Notes: generated by a model from the letters alone, not told the origin. A stretch of DNA of 64,000 nucleotides from Kitasatospora herbaricolor (GCF_030813695.1 NZ_JAUSVA010000002.1:744001-808000), one strand, 5' to 3'; numbered from the stretch's first letter, positions 33,214-42,910 are shown. Numbers and translations: made by a program.

Positions 33214-33337
33214 CGTGTGAATCCTTTCGCGGGGCGCCACCCGTGCTGCGCAGCATGTTTGTTGACGAGTCATCAGATCCGGCTTCGCCGACCGGGGCCG
33301 CCGGGGCGCACGACCCGGAGGTGCCGCCGGCCCGAGG

Positions 33338-33390
33338 GACCCGGGCGGCGGACGGCGGACGGCGGACCCGGGCGGCGGACGGCGGACCCG
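33338..33390. repeat. Short tandem repeat just past the Bax1-like gene stop
   Basis: The 20-mer GACCCGGGCGGCGGACGGCG occurs at 33338 and 33365, separated by GACGGCG and followed by a partial third copy that touches the Bax1-like stop codon at 33391. Confidence 0.7.
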
Positions 33391-34260
33391 TCAGTCGTCG
33401 CCCCGGAGCAGCGTCAGCACCCGGAGCGCCTCCAGGTAGATCCACACCAGCGTCAGGGTGAGCCCGAAGGCGGCCAGCCACGCCTCCTCGCGCGGGGCGC
33501 CGTCCGCCACGGCGTCCTCCACCTGCCGGAAGTCCAGCGCGAGGAAGCAGGCACCGAGGACGATCCCGGCGACGCCGAACGCGATGCCGATGCCGCCGCT
33601 GTCGAAGCCGAGCCCGTTCCCGCCGCCGAAGGCCGAGAACAGCAGGTCGGCGACGGTCAGCAGGACGAATCCGGTCGCCGCCGCCAGGACGAAGCCGGAG
33701 AACCTGGCGGTGACCCGGATCCAGCGCATCCGGTAGGCGATCAGCACGCCGGCCGAGACCGTCAGGGTGCCGAGCACCGCCTGGACGACGACCCCGGGGG
33801 CGATGTACGTCGAGGTGACATCGGACAGGACGCCGACGAAGACGCCCTCGAAAGCCGCGTAGCAGAGGATCAGCACCGGGGACGGCCGGCGCCGGAACGT
33901 CTGCAGGAGCGACAGGACGACCGCCACCAGCGCGCAGCCGACGGCGACGGCGTACGAGCGGGCGACACCGGTCTCGTCCACGGGCAGCAGGATCCAGGAG
34001 AGCACCGCCGCCAGCGCCACCGTGCCCAGGGTCGCGGCGGTTCGGACCACCACGTCGTCCAGGGTCATCGGCCTGCCGCCGGCGGGGACGTCCTCGGCCG
34101 GTCCCGGTGCGTCGAAGCCCGCGTAGGGGCTTCGGGGGCGGTCACCGGGCAGCGGTGAGCCCGCGGACAGGCCGACCGGCCGGGGCTCCGCGACCCCCGT
34201 ACCCGGGGCGTCGATGCGGCTGATGCCCCGCCTGGACAGGATCGGGTTGCTGGTTCTCAC
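33391..34260 (-). CDS. Bax inhibitor-1/YccA family membrane protein
   Basis: 289 residues. A ~65-residue polar N-terminus precedes seven transmembrane helices (for example LGTVALAAVLSWILL; VAVGCALVAVVLSLL; VLILCYAAFEGVFVG; FVLAAATGFVLLTVADLLFS). The EGVFVGVLSD segment and the acidic RQVEDAVADG loop near the C-terminus are usual for the actinobacterial YccA-like branch. Family members are implicated in calcium leak or stress tolerance; nothing is established here. GTG at 34260 has AAGGAG seven bases upstream. Copy F of the CCGTCA element and a G-rich tract lie upstream. Confidence 0.88.
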   Translation of the reverse strand: MRTSNPILSRRGISRIDAPGTGVAEPRPVGLSAGSPLPGDRPRSPYAGFDAPGPAEDVPAGGRPMTLDDVVVRTAATLGTVALAAVLSWILLPVDETGVARSYAVAVGCALVAVVLSLLQTFRRRPSPVLILCYAAFEGVFVGVLSDVTSTYIAPGVVVQAVLGTLTVSAGVLIAYRMRWIRVTARFSGFVLAAATGFVLLTVADLLFSAFGGGNGLGFDSGGIGIAFGVAGIVLGACFLALDFRQVEDAVADGAPREEAWLAAFGLTLTLVWIYLEALRVLTLLRGDD

Positions 34261-34336
34261 GGTGTTCTCCTTCTTGGGGACGTCGCCGTCGCACGGGCCG
34301 TTCGTGCCGGCCGGACCCTCGGCCGGTGACGGCGCA

Positions 34337-34386
34337 GGGGCGGGGGCGGGGGCGGGAACGGGGACGGGAGCGGGGACGGGAGCGGG
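34337..34386. repeat. G-rich tract with quadruplex potential upstream of the Bax1-like gene
   Basis: Plus strand carries eight or more runs of three to five G separated by one to three bases (GGGGCGGGGGCGGGGGCGGG, then units of GGGGACGGGAGC). It lies 77-126 bases upstream of the start at 34260, between that start and copy F. Confidence 0.55.
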
Positions 34387-34435
34387 CCAGGAGCCCGGCG
34401 CCACCTACCCTCGGCCGCCCACCGTCCCGGCACAT

Positions 34436-34449
34436 CCGTCAGTTGACGG
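34436..34449 (-). promoter_or_regulatory. CCGTCA-N2-TGACGG element, copy F
   Basis: Minus-strand CCGTCAACTGACGG followed by ATGTGCC; GAGGGTAGG lies about 22 bases further on. It points to the Bax1-like gene. Confidence 0.6.
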
Positions 34450-34768
34450 TCGGACAGCACCGGAACCGGCGCGGACGCACCGAGTCCTGGCCCGCGATGG
34501 CGTCCTCGCGGCCGCGGGCGACCAGGTGGCAGCAGCTTCGGCAGCGGCGGCCCCGCCTCGCACCGGACTTCCCCGGGCCCGACAACGGATGCCCGGATGC
34601 CGGCGCACCCGCCGGCTCGCAGCCCACGGCGCCGCACGGCTCGGGCACTACCGCGCGACCTCGGCGATACGCGTCATTTCGGGCGGTACGGGCGACCTCG
34701 GGCGGTTCGCGTGACGTGGGACCGTGCGCATGACGCAAGGGCCCACGGCGCGGAGGCCCGGCAACCGA

Positions 34769-34782
34769 CCGTCATGTGACGG
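34769..34782 (+). promoter_or_regulatory. CCGTCA-N2-TGACGG element, copy B
   Basis: CCGTCATGTGACGG followed by ATCC; GAGGGTGG lies about 24 bases further on. Copies A and B can be aligned over almost 50 bases with few differences. It points to the hydrolase at 34930. Confidence 0.62.
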
Positions 34783-34929
34783 ATCCCCGGCCCCCGGCCC
34801 GGCGAGGAGGGTGGAGCCCGTCAAGCCCCCTCGGACGCCGCCCCGCAGCGGAACGGCGGGCCGTGCGGCGCACGGCCCGGGGTGGCTCCTCCCCACACAT
34901 GTCGATCTCACCCGGAAGGGGTTCTCCCC

Positions 34930-35778
34930 ATGGCAGGTAGCAACAACTGGCGCAAGCGGTGGTTTCCGACGGTCGTCGTCCCGATGGTCGCGGCCGGTGC
35001 GGTGCTGGGCTCCGTCGTCGTCGGTGGCCCGGCGAACGCCACCACTCCCACGGTGACCGCCGAGCGGGCCAGGCCCACCGTCGTCCTGGAGCACGGGGCG
35101 TTCGCCGACGGCTCCAGCTGGAGCAGCGTCATCACCCGGCTGCGGGCGGACGGCTACCCGGTGGTCGCCCCCGCCAACCCGCTTCGCGGGCCGGCCGCCG
35201 ACGCCGCGGTGCTGCGGAGCGTCCTGGACGGCATCCAGGGGCCCAAGGTGCTGGTGGGGCACTCCTACGGAGGCTCCGTCATCAGCGCCGCCGGCGCGAA
35301 CGACCCGGAGGTGAAGGCCCTGGTCTACGTGGCCGCGTTCCTGCCGGCCCCGGGCGAGACGGCGCTGGAACTCACCAACAAGTTCCCCGGCTCCACGCTC
35401 CCGGACGCCCTGAACCCGATCACCTACACGCCGGCCGGCGGCACCGCGACCACCGACCTGTACATCCGGGCGGACAAGTTCCGCCACCAGTTCGCCGCCG
35501 ATGTACCGGCCGCCCAGGCCGCCGTCATGGCCGCCGCCCAACGGCCCGTCGCCCAGAGCGCCCTGGCGGAGAAGGCCACCGCCGCAGCCTGGCAGGAGAA
35601 GCCGAGCTGGGACATCGTCACCACCCAGGACCTCAACATCCCGGCGGCCGCGCAGCTGTACATGGCCCGCCGCGCGCACGCCCACGTCACCGAGGTCGCC
35701 GCCTCGCACTCCGTCGCGGTCTCCCACCCGGCCCTGGTCGCCCAGGTCATCGAGGAGGCGGCCAGGGCCGGCCGCTGA
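34930..35778 (+). CDS. Secreted alpha/beta hydrolase
   Basis: 282 residues. The signal region (NNWRKRWFPTVVVPMVAAGA, cleavage near GPANA) is followed by a compact alpha/beta hydrolase: VVLEHGAFADGSSWSSVI (oxyanion hole), LVGHSYGGSVISAA (Ser nucleophile) and VAASHSVAVSHP (His). The fold resembles the salicylate-esterase/hydroxynitrile-lyase-like branch common in soil bacteria. ATG at 34930 has AAGGGG seven bases upstream. Copy B of the CCGTCA element is about 150 bases upstream. A second hydrolase follows 220 bases later on the same strand. Substrate unknown. Confidence 0.86.
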   Translation: MAGSNNWRKRWFPTVVVPMVAAGAVLGSVVVGGPANATTPTVTAERARPTVVLEHGAFADGSSWSSVITRLRADGYPVVAPANPLRGPAADAAVLRSVLDGIQGPKVLVGHSYGGSVISAAGANDPEVKALVYVAAFLPAPGETALELTNKFPGSTLPDALNPITYTPAGGTATTDLYIRADKFRHQFAADVPAAQAAVMAAAQRPVAQSALAEKATAAAWQEKPSWDIVTTQDLNIPAAAQLYMARRAHAHVTEVAASHSVAVSHPALVAQVIEEAARAGR

Positions 35779-36837
<1,059 letters not shown>

Positions 36838-36858
36838 ACGGCCACCGGGACCGAGCCC

Positions 36859-36897
36859 CGGGCGGGGTGCGGGACCCGGTGTCCCGCACCCCGCCCG
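36859..36897 (+). terminator. Terminator after the chloroperoxidase-like gene
   Basis: CGGGCGGGGTGCGGGAC and GTCCCGCACCCCGCCCG form a perfect 17-bp stem with a CCGGT loop. Confidence 0.8.
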
Positions 36898-37109
36898 CCG
36901 GCGGCCCGGGCGAGCCCGCCCGGGCCGGCCGCACCGCGTGACCGTGATGCCGCGCCCCGTCCTGCCGCGGGCGGCAGACGGGATTCCGCGTCCTCCCCGA
37001 CCACGCGAGGTGGGCACGCAAAGTGATGGCGGCCATTCCCGTCAGTAACCTTCTTGACCGGTGACTCAACAGGGAGCATGCTGGCACGACGGGAGATCGG
37101 AGGAGCACC

Positions 37110-37301
37110 ATGAACGACGACGAGGGCACCGATGTCACCGCCGCGGCACGGCGTGGGCGGTTCAGCAGCCTGCCCGAACGCATCCGCTTCGAGGACATGA
37201 CCGAAGTCAGGGACGTTCCGGAGCGGGGGGAAGCGGACCCCTACAACCCGGAGCGGTCGTGGACCTTCTACTCGTGCCTTCCCCTGGACTTCGGGTTGTA
37301 G
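37110..37301 (+). CDS. Small unknown protein with conserved-looking C-terminus
   Basis: 63 residues; GGAGGAG precedes the ATG at seven bases, so translation is likely. Sequence features are an acidic start (MNDDEGTDV), a basic LPERIRFEDM segment, and an aromatic C-terminus (YNPERSWTFYSCLPLDFGL) with one Cys. It has no hydrophobic segment. The shape (polar leader, compact distinct tail) is reminiscent of a peptide precursor or a small regulatory partner, but no modifying enzyme is adjacent. The reductase gene downstream starts 173 bases later and may be a separate unit. Confidence 0.62.
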   Translation: MNDDEGTDVTAAARRGRFSSLPERIRFEDMTEVRDVPERGEADPYNPERSWTFYSCLPLDFGL

Positions 37302-37474
37302 GGGTATTCGGGTGCAGGTGCAGGGAACGAGCCGGCCGTCACCACCGGCCCGAGAGCGCCGGTCGGTCCCGTACGGGTGAACCTCCGCCGCGGCGGGATT
37401 ACGCCGATCTTCCCGGCGGTTGTCGTCGCTGCGGCATCCGATCGCGTACGTATTCCAGAAATCTCGGAGAGCTC

Positions 37475-38137
37475 ATGAAGATCGGCATCATCGGCGCGGG
37501 ACACATCGGCGGCAACCTCACCCGCCGCCTGACGGCGCTCGGGCACGACGTCTCCGTGGCCAATTCGCGCGGCCCCGAGACGCTGTCCGCGCTGACCGAG
37601 GAGACCGGCGCCACCGCGGTACCGGTCTCGGAGGTGGCGCGCGGCGCCGAAGTGATCGTGGTGTCCGTCCCGTTGAAGAACGTGCCCGACCTGCCCGCCG
37701 GGGTGTTCGACGGAGCGGCCGAGGGCTTCGCCCTGATCGAGACCGGCAACTACTACCCGCAGCAGCGCGACGGGTGGATCGCCGCGATCGAGGACGAAGG
37801 CCTCACCGAGAGCCGCTGGACGGAGCGTCAGCTCGGCCGGCCGGTGGTGAAGGCGTTCAACGGCACCTACGCGCAGCACATCCTGGACAAGCCCCGCCCG
37901 GCGGGAGACCCCGAGCGGGTCGCGCTGCCGATCGCCGGTGACGACGAGGGGGCGAAGAAGGCCGTCCGGTCGCTGCTCGACGAGCTCGGCTTCGACGTGG
38001 TCGACGCGGGCGGCCTCGACGATTCCTGGCGCCAGCAGCCCGGCACCCCGGTCTACGGGCTCGCGGCCGGCACCGCCGAGGTGACCGCCGCACTGGCGGC
38101 GGCCTCCCCGGAGCGCCCGGCCGAGTTCCGCGGCTGA
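37475..38137 (+). CDS. NADP/F420 oxidoreductase-type dinucleotide-binding protein
   Basis: 220 residues. MKIGIIGAGHIGGNLTRRLT is a GxGxxG Rossmann start; VSVANSRGPETL gives NADP-type specificity (NSRGP), and VIVVSVPLKNVPDLPAG plus VKAFNGTYAQHIL follow the F420-dependent NADP reductase fold. Members of this family are often annotated as NADPH-dependent F420 reductase or simply NAD(P)-binding proteins; the F420 link is not proven. ATG at 37475 has GGAGAG three to four bases upstream. Convergent with an SDR gene. Confidence 0.82.
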   Translation: MKIGIIGAGHIGGNLTRRLTALGHDVSVANSRGPETLSALTEETGATAVPVSEVARGAEVIVVSVPLKNVPDLPAGVFDGAAEGFALIETGNYYPQQRDGWIAAIEDEGLTESRWTERQLGRPVVKAFNGTYAQHILDKPRPAGDPERVALPIAGDDEGAKKAVRSLLDELGFDVVDAGGLDDSWRQQPGTPVYGLAAGTAEVTAALAAASPERPAEFRG

Positions 38138-38303
38138 CCCTGCGGGCCCGGGCGCACGCACCGGGCACCCCTCGGACCTGGCCTCCCCGGGGAGCCCGGT
38201 GCCGCCCGGTCCCTCACCCCGGGCCGGCCGGGTCCCCCCGGTCGTCGAGGTGCTGCATGTCGTCGAGGGGCCGCATGGGCGCTCCAGGAGTGGGGAGGGG
38301 CGG

Positions 38304-39092
38304 CTACAGGGTGCTGACGAGACCGCCGTCGATGACGAAGTCGGCGCCGGTGATGTTCGCGGCCCGGTCGCCGGCCAGGACGAGGACGAGGTCGGCGACC
38401 TCCTCGGGGTGGGTGAACCGTCCGGTGACGGCCGCACCCGCGGCCTGTTCGGCCACCTCGCGGGCCGAGCCGCCGGTGGCGGCCGCGACCGTGGCGGCGA
38501 CCCCTCCGTCGGCCAGCCACAGGCCGGTACTGACCGGGCCGGGGCTGACCGTGTTGACCCGGATCCCCCGCGGGCCCACCTCCTTGGACAGGGACTTCGA
38601 GAAGTTCGACAGCGCGGCCTTGGCCGCGCTGTAGTCGATGACGAGCGGATCGGGCAGGAAGGCGTTGACGGAGCTGACGGTGACGATGCTCCCGGCGCCC
38701 CGCTCCAGCAGGTACGGCAGCGCGGCCCGGGTGACGCGCACGGGGGCCAGGAGATTGACGGCCAGGGTCGCGGCCCAGTCCTCGTCGGTCACCGCGAGGA
38801 AGCCCTCCACCCGGGGCCGGACGGCTCCCACGTTGTTCACCAGGATGTCCAGGCCGCCGTAGGCGAAGGCCGCGGCGGCGACCAGTTCGGCCGGGCCGTC
38901 CGGTGCGGTCAGGTCGACCGCGACCGGGTGGACCTCGCCCTCGGCGGCCAGGGCCCGCAGCTCGGGGCCGACCTCCCGGGCACCGGCCACCACCCGGGCC
39001 CCCTCGCGGAGGAGTGCCCGGGTGACGGCCAGTCCGATGCCGCGGCTCGCGCCGGTGACGACCGCCGTCCTGCCGGTCAGGTGCAGTTCCAT
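38304..39092 (-). CDS. Short-chain dehydrogenase/reductase (SDR)
   Basis: 262 residues, classical SDR. AVVTGASRGIGLAV (cofactor), DILVNNVGAV, IVTVSSVNAF (Ser), YSAAKAALSNFSKSL (Tyr and Lys) and the C-terminal GADFVIDGG are all present. Oxidises or reduces a hydroxyl or carbonyl group using NAD(P). ATG at 39092; a GGGCTCTGG just before it is a poor ribosome site. The next gene on this strand is the chimeric pseudogene upstream, so the SDR may have lost its original operon partner. Substrate unknown. Confidence 0.88.
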   Translation of the reverse strand: MELHLTGRTAVVTGASRGIGLAVTRALLREGARVVAGAREVGPELRALAAEGEVHPVAVDLTAPDGPAELVAAAAFAYGGLDILVNNVGAVRPRVEGFLAVTDEDWAATLAVNLLAPVRVTRAALPYLLERGAGSIVTVSSVNAFLPDPLVIDYSAAKAALSNFSKSLSKEVGPRGIRVNTVSPGPVSTGLWLADGGVAATVAAATGGSAREVAEQAAGAAVTGRFTHPEEVADLVLVLAGDRAANITGADFVIDGGLVSTL

Positions 39093-39135
39093 GCCAGAGC
39101 CCTTCGACGCTTCGGTGCTGTCGGTCGTGCGTGGT

Positions 39136-39687
39136 TCAGAGGGAGTGTCGTCGCAGCCAGTCCAGCGCGGTGGCGGCGACCTCGTGCCAGCCGCCGTCGA
39201 TGGTCAGCGAGTGCCCGCGGTCGGGGAAGTCGGTGACGGCGTCGGAGTGCCGGTACTGCTTCAGGGTGGCCCGGACCACGGCCTCCGGCACCGTGTGGTC
39301 CTTGCCGCCGGTCATCAGCAGCAGCGGTCCACGGGCCCCGTTGTCGGTGTCGACCTTGGCCGGCGCATGCGGGTTGAAGTTGGCGGCGGCGGCCTCGAAG
39401 AGCGGGCTGCCTGGCTCGGGGATCGCCCACCGCTCGAACAGGTCCACCGACTCCTCCTCGGGGAGGGCGTTGCCGAACGCGAAGCGGAACCGCGCGGCCG
39501 TGAGGGAGACCGCCCGGTGCTTGTTGCCGGGGTTCCTGAACACCGGCAGCGTCGCGCGCAACGCGGAGAGCGGCAGCGGGAGCACGTCCTTGATCTGGGC
39601 GGCGTCGATCGCGACGGCGGCGGCCAGGTTCCGGCCGAGCAGCTTCTGCGCGATCATGCCGCCGAAGGAGTGCCCGATCAGGATCGG
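39136..39687 (-). pseudogene. C-terminal part of an alpha/beta hydrolase, fused out of frame to a metallo-hydrolase start
   Basis: Starting with ILIGHSFGGMIAQKLLG (Ser nucleophile elbow) it runs about 180 codons to LDWLRRHSL, with TGGKDHTVPEAV (acid) and PDRGHSLTIDGGW (His). The first ~100 residues, including the oxyanion-hole strand, are missing. The tail aligns with the intact hydrolase at 27160-27954. The upstream sequence is a different protein in another frame, so no complete hydrolase can be made. Confidence 0.68.
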
Positions 39688-39982
39688 GCACGACGCCCTC
39701 CCGGGTGCTCAGGAACATCGCCTGGTAGCAGCCGTCGGTCACCGAGTACAGGCTGCCCCTGACACGTCCGACGAAGTAGCCCTGCTGGTTGAGCGCGGGG
39801 CCGGTCGCGGCGGCCGGGGCGGGGGCGAGGTCGGGAAGGTCCGTGGATCCGGCGGCGTGCGCCGCGCCGGACGGCGCACCGCCGACGAGGGCGGCCGCGG
39901 TGGGGGCCGCGAGCGCGGCGGTCGCGGCCCGGTGGAACGCGCGGCGGTTCGCGGGACCGCCGGGGTGGGGTTCCGGTGTCAT
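39688..39982 (-). pseudogene. N-terminal part of a secreted metallo-beta-lactamase-fold protein
   Basis: From ATG at 39982: a Tat-like signal (ANRRAFHRAATAALAAPTAA), then NQQGYFVGRVRGSLYSVTDG followed by CYQAMFLSTREGVV, which matches the first strands of secreted MBL-fold hydrolases; in intact homologues this continues to VDAPPTIG and the metal-binding HSHADH. Here the sequence switches at about 39688 to the hydrolase fragment in another frame. It is a deletion junction joining two unrelated genes. Confidence 0.62.
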
Positions 39983-40013
39983 GGGCTCTGGCCTTCCGGG
40001 TGGGTTGCGGGCG

Positions 40014-40055
40014 CTGCGGGCTGCGGGCTGCGGGCTGCGGGCTGCGGGCTGCGGC
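40014..40055. repeat. Tandem CTGCGGG heptamer repeat
   Basis: Five perfect CTGCGGG units in a row (40014-40048) and a sixth with one change, immediately upstream of the chimeric pseudogene. Such arrays expand and contract by slippage. The remaining gap to 40267 holds only an inverted repeat. Confidence 0.85.
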
Positions 40056-40100
40056 GACTGCAGCACATCACCCGCGTGTGCCGCTTCGCACCGGGAAAAG

Positions 40101-40144
40101 ACCCCAGTGGCACCGCCGACCAGGTCCGCGCGGGGCACTGGGGT
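40101..40144 (-). terminator. Inverted repeat downstream of the flavoprotein gene
   Basis: ACCCCAGTG and CACTGGGGT pair perfectly (9 bp) across 26 bases, 124 bases past the end of the PKS operon. It is possibly a terminator, although the loop is large. Confidence 0.35.
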
Positions 40145-40267
40145 GCCGCGCCGGTGCGTACGGCGCCGCCGGCGTGGTTCGATGCACCGGTGAGCCGGTG
40201 GGCCACGCGCCGTACCCGCTGCCGGCCCGGCCGCGGCACGGGCCGCCGCCCCGGTGCTGAGGCACCG

Positions 40268-41287
40268 TCAGCCCAGGCAGCGGACGGCGGCGGCGAAGGC
40301 GGCGGGGTGGCGGGCCGCCACCGGGACGATCCTGGCCGCCACCGCCGGCCGCCCGCGCAGCCGCAGCAGCGACTCGGTGAGCAGCCGGTAGCGGCGGGTG
40401 GCCCGGCACCAGGCGCGTTCGTACTCGTGCGGACGGCCGGCCCGTACGCAGTCGACCAGTCGGGCCGCGCCGGCCAGCGCCACCGAGATGCCCTCGCCGG
40501 TGAGCGCGTCCACGTAGCCGGCGGCGTCCCCCACCAGCAGGACGCGCCCGGCGACCCGACGCCGAACCCGCTGGCGCAGCGCGCCGGCTCCCCGGGCGGG
40601 GCCGAGTGCCGCGGCGGGCGGCAGCCGGCGGGCGAGCTGCGGGAACCGCGCGAGCTGGCGGTCGAACGGTTCGCGGTGCCCGGTGAGGACGGCGACGCCG
40701 ACCAACTGCGGCCCGAGCGGCGTGACGTAGGCCTCGCTGCCGGCCGACCAGTGCACCTCGACGTGGTCGCTCCAGGGCGCCACCGCGTAGTGCCGGCGCA
40801 GCCCGAAGCGGGCCGGACGGTCGTCGGGCAGGCCCAGTCCGAGGCTGCGGCGGATCGGCGAGTGGAGTCCGTCGGCGGCCGCCAGATAGCGTGCGCGCAG
40901 CCCGGCGGCGCGGACGTGGTCGCCGTGCTGCTGGACGGCGCCGACCCGGACCGGCTCGACCAGGACGCCGAGTTCCGCCGCCCGGCGGGCGAGGGCCCGG
41001 TGCAGCTCGGTGCGGCGTACGCCCAGGCCCGGACCGCTGCCGAACGGCGCCTCGGCGATGTTGCGGGCCTCGTCGAGGTAGCGGATCCCGCGCAGGGGAT
41101 GCCCGTGGAGGGTGACGCCGAGGGCGGTGAGGCCGCGCAGCGCCGGGGGCATCAGCCCCTCGCCGCAGGCCTTGTCGATCGGGGTGGCGCGGGGCTCGGC
41201 CACCACCACCTCCAGGCCGGCCAGGGCCGCGTGGATGGCGGTGGCGAGTCCGGCCGGGCCGCCGCCGGCGACGAGCAGGTCGATCAC
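40268..41287 (-). CDS. FAD-dependent oxidoreductase (geranylgeranyl reductase/UbiH-like), SrsC-like role
   Basis: 339 residues. LLVAGGGPAGLATAIHAALA is the FAD-binding GxGxxG, ACGEGLMPPAL follows as in geranylgeranyl-reductase-type flavoproteins, and VLLVGDAAGYVDALTGEGIS is the second FAD motif. GTG at 41287 lies 11 bases after the methyltransferase stop, implying coupling. It is the last gene of the operon PKS - methyltransferase - flavoprotein. In the S. griseus srs operon the equivalent flavoprotein hydroxylates the phenolic lipid to a quinone precursor. That role is inferred from gene order; a reductase acting on a prenyl chain is the alternative. Confidence 0.83.
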   Translation of the reverse strand: MIDLLVAGGGPAGLATAIHAALAGLEVVVAEPRATPIDKACGEGLMPPALRGLTALGVTLHGHPLRGIRYLDEARNIAEAPFGSGPGLGVRRTELHRALARRAAELGVLVEPVRVGAVQQHGDHVRAAGLRARYLAAADGLHSPIRRSLGLGLPDDRPARFGLRRHYAVAPWSDHVEVHWSAGSEAYVTPLGPQLVGVAVLTGHREPFDRQLARFPQLARRLPPAAALGPARGAGALRQRVRRRVAGRVLLVGDAAGYVDALTGEGISVALAGAARLVDCVRAGRPHEYERAWCRATRRYRLLTESLLRLRGRPAVAARIVPVAARHPAAFAAAVRCLG

Positions 41288-41298
41288 GCCGGGCCCGG

Positions 41299-41835
41299 CT
41301 ACCGGAGGGCCGGTGCGGCGGCGGGTGCGGGCAGGGTGGCGAGGGCGGCGTTCTCGCAGCGCAGCCGGACGGCCAGCAGCGGCAGGTTGAGCAGGGTGAA
41401 GCCGGTGGCGGTGAGCCAGTTCCCGTGCACCAGCGGCAGGGCGATCCCTTCGGCCACCACCGCCAGGTAGTTGGGGTGGGCGAGCAGGCGGTAGGGGCCG
41501 CGGTCGACCCGGGGCAGGCCGGGTACGACGATCACCCGGGTGTTCCAGCGCGGACCCAGGGTGGCGATGCACCACCAGCGCAGGCCCTGCGCCGCGAGGG
41601 CGAGGGCGAGCATCGGCCAGCCGAGGGCGGGGACGAACGGCCGGTCGGCCAGGGCGGTTTCGGCGAGGCAGCCGGCCAGCAGCCCGGTGTGCAGCAGGAC
41701 CATCACCGGGTAGTGGCCGCCGCCGTACTCGCTCGCGCCCTGCCGTCGGCTCCAGGTGGCGTTGCGGCGGGCGGTGACGAGTTCGGCCAGTCGTTCGAGG
41801 GCGACCAGCAGCACCAGCAGGGTGTAGGGGGCCAT
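41299..41835 (-). CDS. Isoprenylcysteine carboxyl methyltransferase-like membrane methyltransferase, SrsB-like
   Basis: 178 residues with four or five transmembrane segments. GPYRLLAHPNYLAVVAEGIA is the ICMT SAM-binding signature (RxxxHPxY, followed by an acidic residue). In type III PKS operons this family O-methylates phenolic lipids rather than prenylated proteins. ATG at 41835 overlaps almost directly with the end of the PKS gene (stop at 41843, 7 bases apart), so the two are co-translated. The product is presumably membrane-bound alkylresorcinol or pyrone methyl ether. Confidence 0.87.
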   Translation of the reverse strand: MAPYTLLVLLVALERLAELVTARRNATWSRRQGASEYGGGHYPVMVLLHTGLLAGCLAETALADRPFVPALGWPMLALALAAQGLRWWCIATLGPRWNTRVIVVPGLPRVDRGPYRLLAHPNYLAVVAEGIALPLVHGNWLTATGFTLLNLPLLAVRLRCENAALATLPAPAAAPALR

Positions 41836-41842
41836 CGGTTGC

Positions 41843-42904
41843 CTACCAGGTGAGGAGGACGAGTTCGGAGCTGAGGCCGGGCCCCAGCGCGAGCAGCACC
41901 CCCGGGGTGCCGGGCAGCGGCGGCCGGGTGGCGAGGGTGTCGCGCAGGATGTGCAGGACGGACGCGGAGGACAGGTTGCCGACCTCGGCCAGCGAACGCC
42001 GGCTCAGCTCCAGGGCCCGGGCCGGGAGGTCGAGCGTCTCACGGACGGCGTCCAGCACCTTGGGCCCGCCCGGGTGGCAGACCCAGGCGGTGACGTCGTC
42101 CCGTTTCAGGTCGTGGTCGGCGAGGAAGGCCCGCACCTCGTCGCCGAGGTGCTCCCGGACGACCTCCGGCAGGTCGCTGCCGAGCATGATGCCGAACCCC
42201 TGGTCACGGATGTGCCAGCCGAGCAGGCCGGTGGTGCCCGGGTAGAGGTGGCTGCGGGTGGCCCGGACGGTGGGCCCGGGCGCGCCGCGCACCGGGGCCT
42301 CGGGGCCGACGGCGACCACGGCGGCCGCGCCGTCGCCGAACAGCGCGCCGGCCACCAGGTTGGCCGGCGAGCCGTCGCCGCGCTGGACGGTCAGCGAGCA
42401 GAGCTCGACCGAGAGCAGCACGGCGGTCTGGTCGGGGTGTCCGCGGAGGTAGTCGTGCAGCCGGGCGACGCCGGCGGCCCCGGCCACGCAGCCGAGGCCG
42501 AACAGCGGCAGCCGTTTGACGTCCGGCCGCAGCCCGATCCGGTCGGCGAGCCGGGCCTCGATGGAGGGTGCGGCGATGCCGGTGACCGAGGTGGAGATGA
42601 TCAGGTCGACGTCCTCGGGGCGCAGGCCGGCCTCGTCCAGCGCCCCGCGCAGGGCCCGCTCCCCCAGCTCCAGGGCGTTCTCGATGAAGAGGTCGTTGGC
42701 GGCGCCGAATCCGGCGAGCCCGGCGTACCGCTCCAGCGGCAGGGCCAGGTGGCGGGTGCCGACGGTGGCGGTGGCGTGCAGCCGGTCGAGCGACCTGCGG
42801 TCGGCGCCGCCGGCCAGGAAGATCTCCGCGAGGGCGTCCCTGATCTCGTGCTGCTGGTAGCGGTGGGGCGGGAGGACTCCGTGGACGGCCGCGATTCGCG
42901 TCAT
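41843..42904 (-). CDS. Type III polyketide synthase (alkylresorcinol/pyrone synthase-like)
   Basis: 353 residues, chalcone-synthase fold. The catalytic triad is C139 ([11 protein letters not shown]), H277 ([10 protein letters not shown]) and N310 ([10 protein letters not shown]). [20 protein letters not shown] is the pre-catalytic strand typical of bacterial enzymes. With a methyltransferase and a flavoprotein downstream it most resembles SrsA-type phenolic lipid synthases using long acyl starters. ATG at 42904 (GTG at 42907 also possible) follows a -10-like TAGTAT by only six bases and has no clear ribosome site, suggesting a leaderless message. Divergent from a UbiA prenyltransferase. Confidence 0.92.
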   Translation of the reverse strand: MTRIAAVHGVLPPHRYQQHEIRDALAEIFLAGGADRRSLDRLHATATVGTRHLALPLERYAGLAGFGAANDLFIENALELGERALRGALDEAGLRPEDVDLIISTSVTGIAAPSIEARLADRIGLRPDVKRLPLFGLGCVAGAAGVARLHDYLRGHPDQTAVLLSVELCSLTVQRGDGSPANLVAGALFGDGAAAVVAVGPEAPVRGAPGPTVRATRSHLYPGTTGLLGWHIRDQGFGIMLGSDLPEVVREHLGDEVRAFLADHDLKRDDVTAWVCHPGGPKVLDAVRETLDLPARALELSRRSLAEVGNLSSASVLHILRDTLATRPPLPGTPGVLLALGPGLSSELVLLTW

Positions 42905-42910
42905 CACCCC

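Noticed and set aside
32847-33461. Plus-strand frame starting inside the dyad before the SRPBCC gene
   Set aside because: Arg/Pro/Ala-rich, no ribosome site and antisense to a better-biased small gene on the minus strand.
39979-40138. Reading frame through the CTGCGGG heptamers giving a Pro/Gln/Ala repeat protein
   Set aside because: The peptide repeat is only the translation of the heptamer array; the true start of the remnant is the ATG at 39982.
40175-40195. GATGCACCGG near the pseudogene as a sixth copy of the phased repeat
   Set aside because: Only the first half (CGATGCA) is present; the second TGC 11 bases on is missing and no gene start follows.
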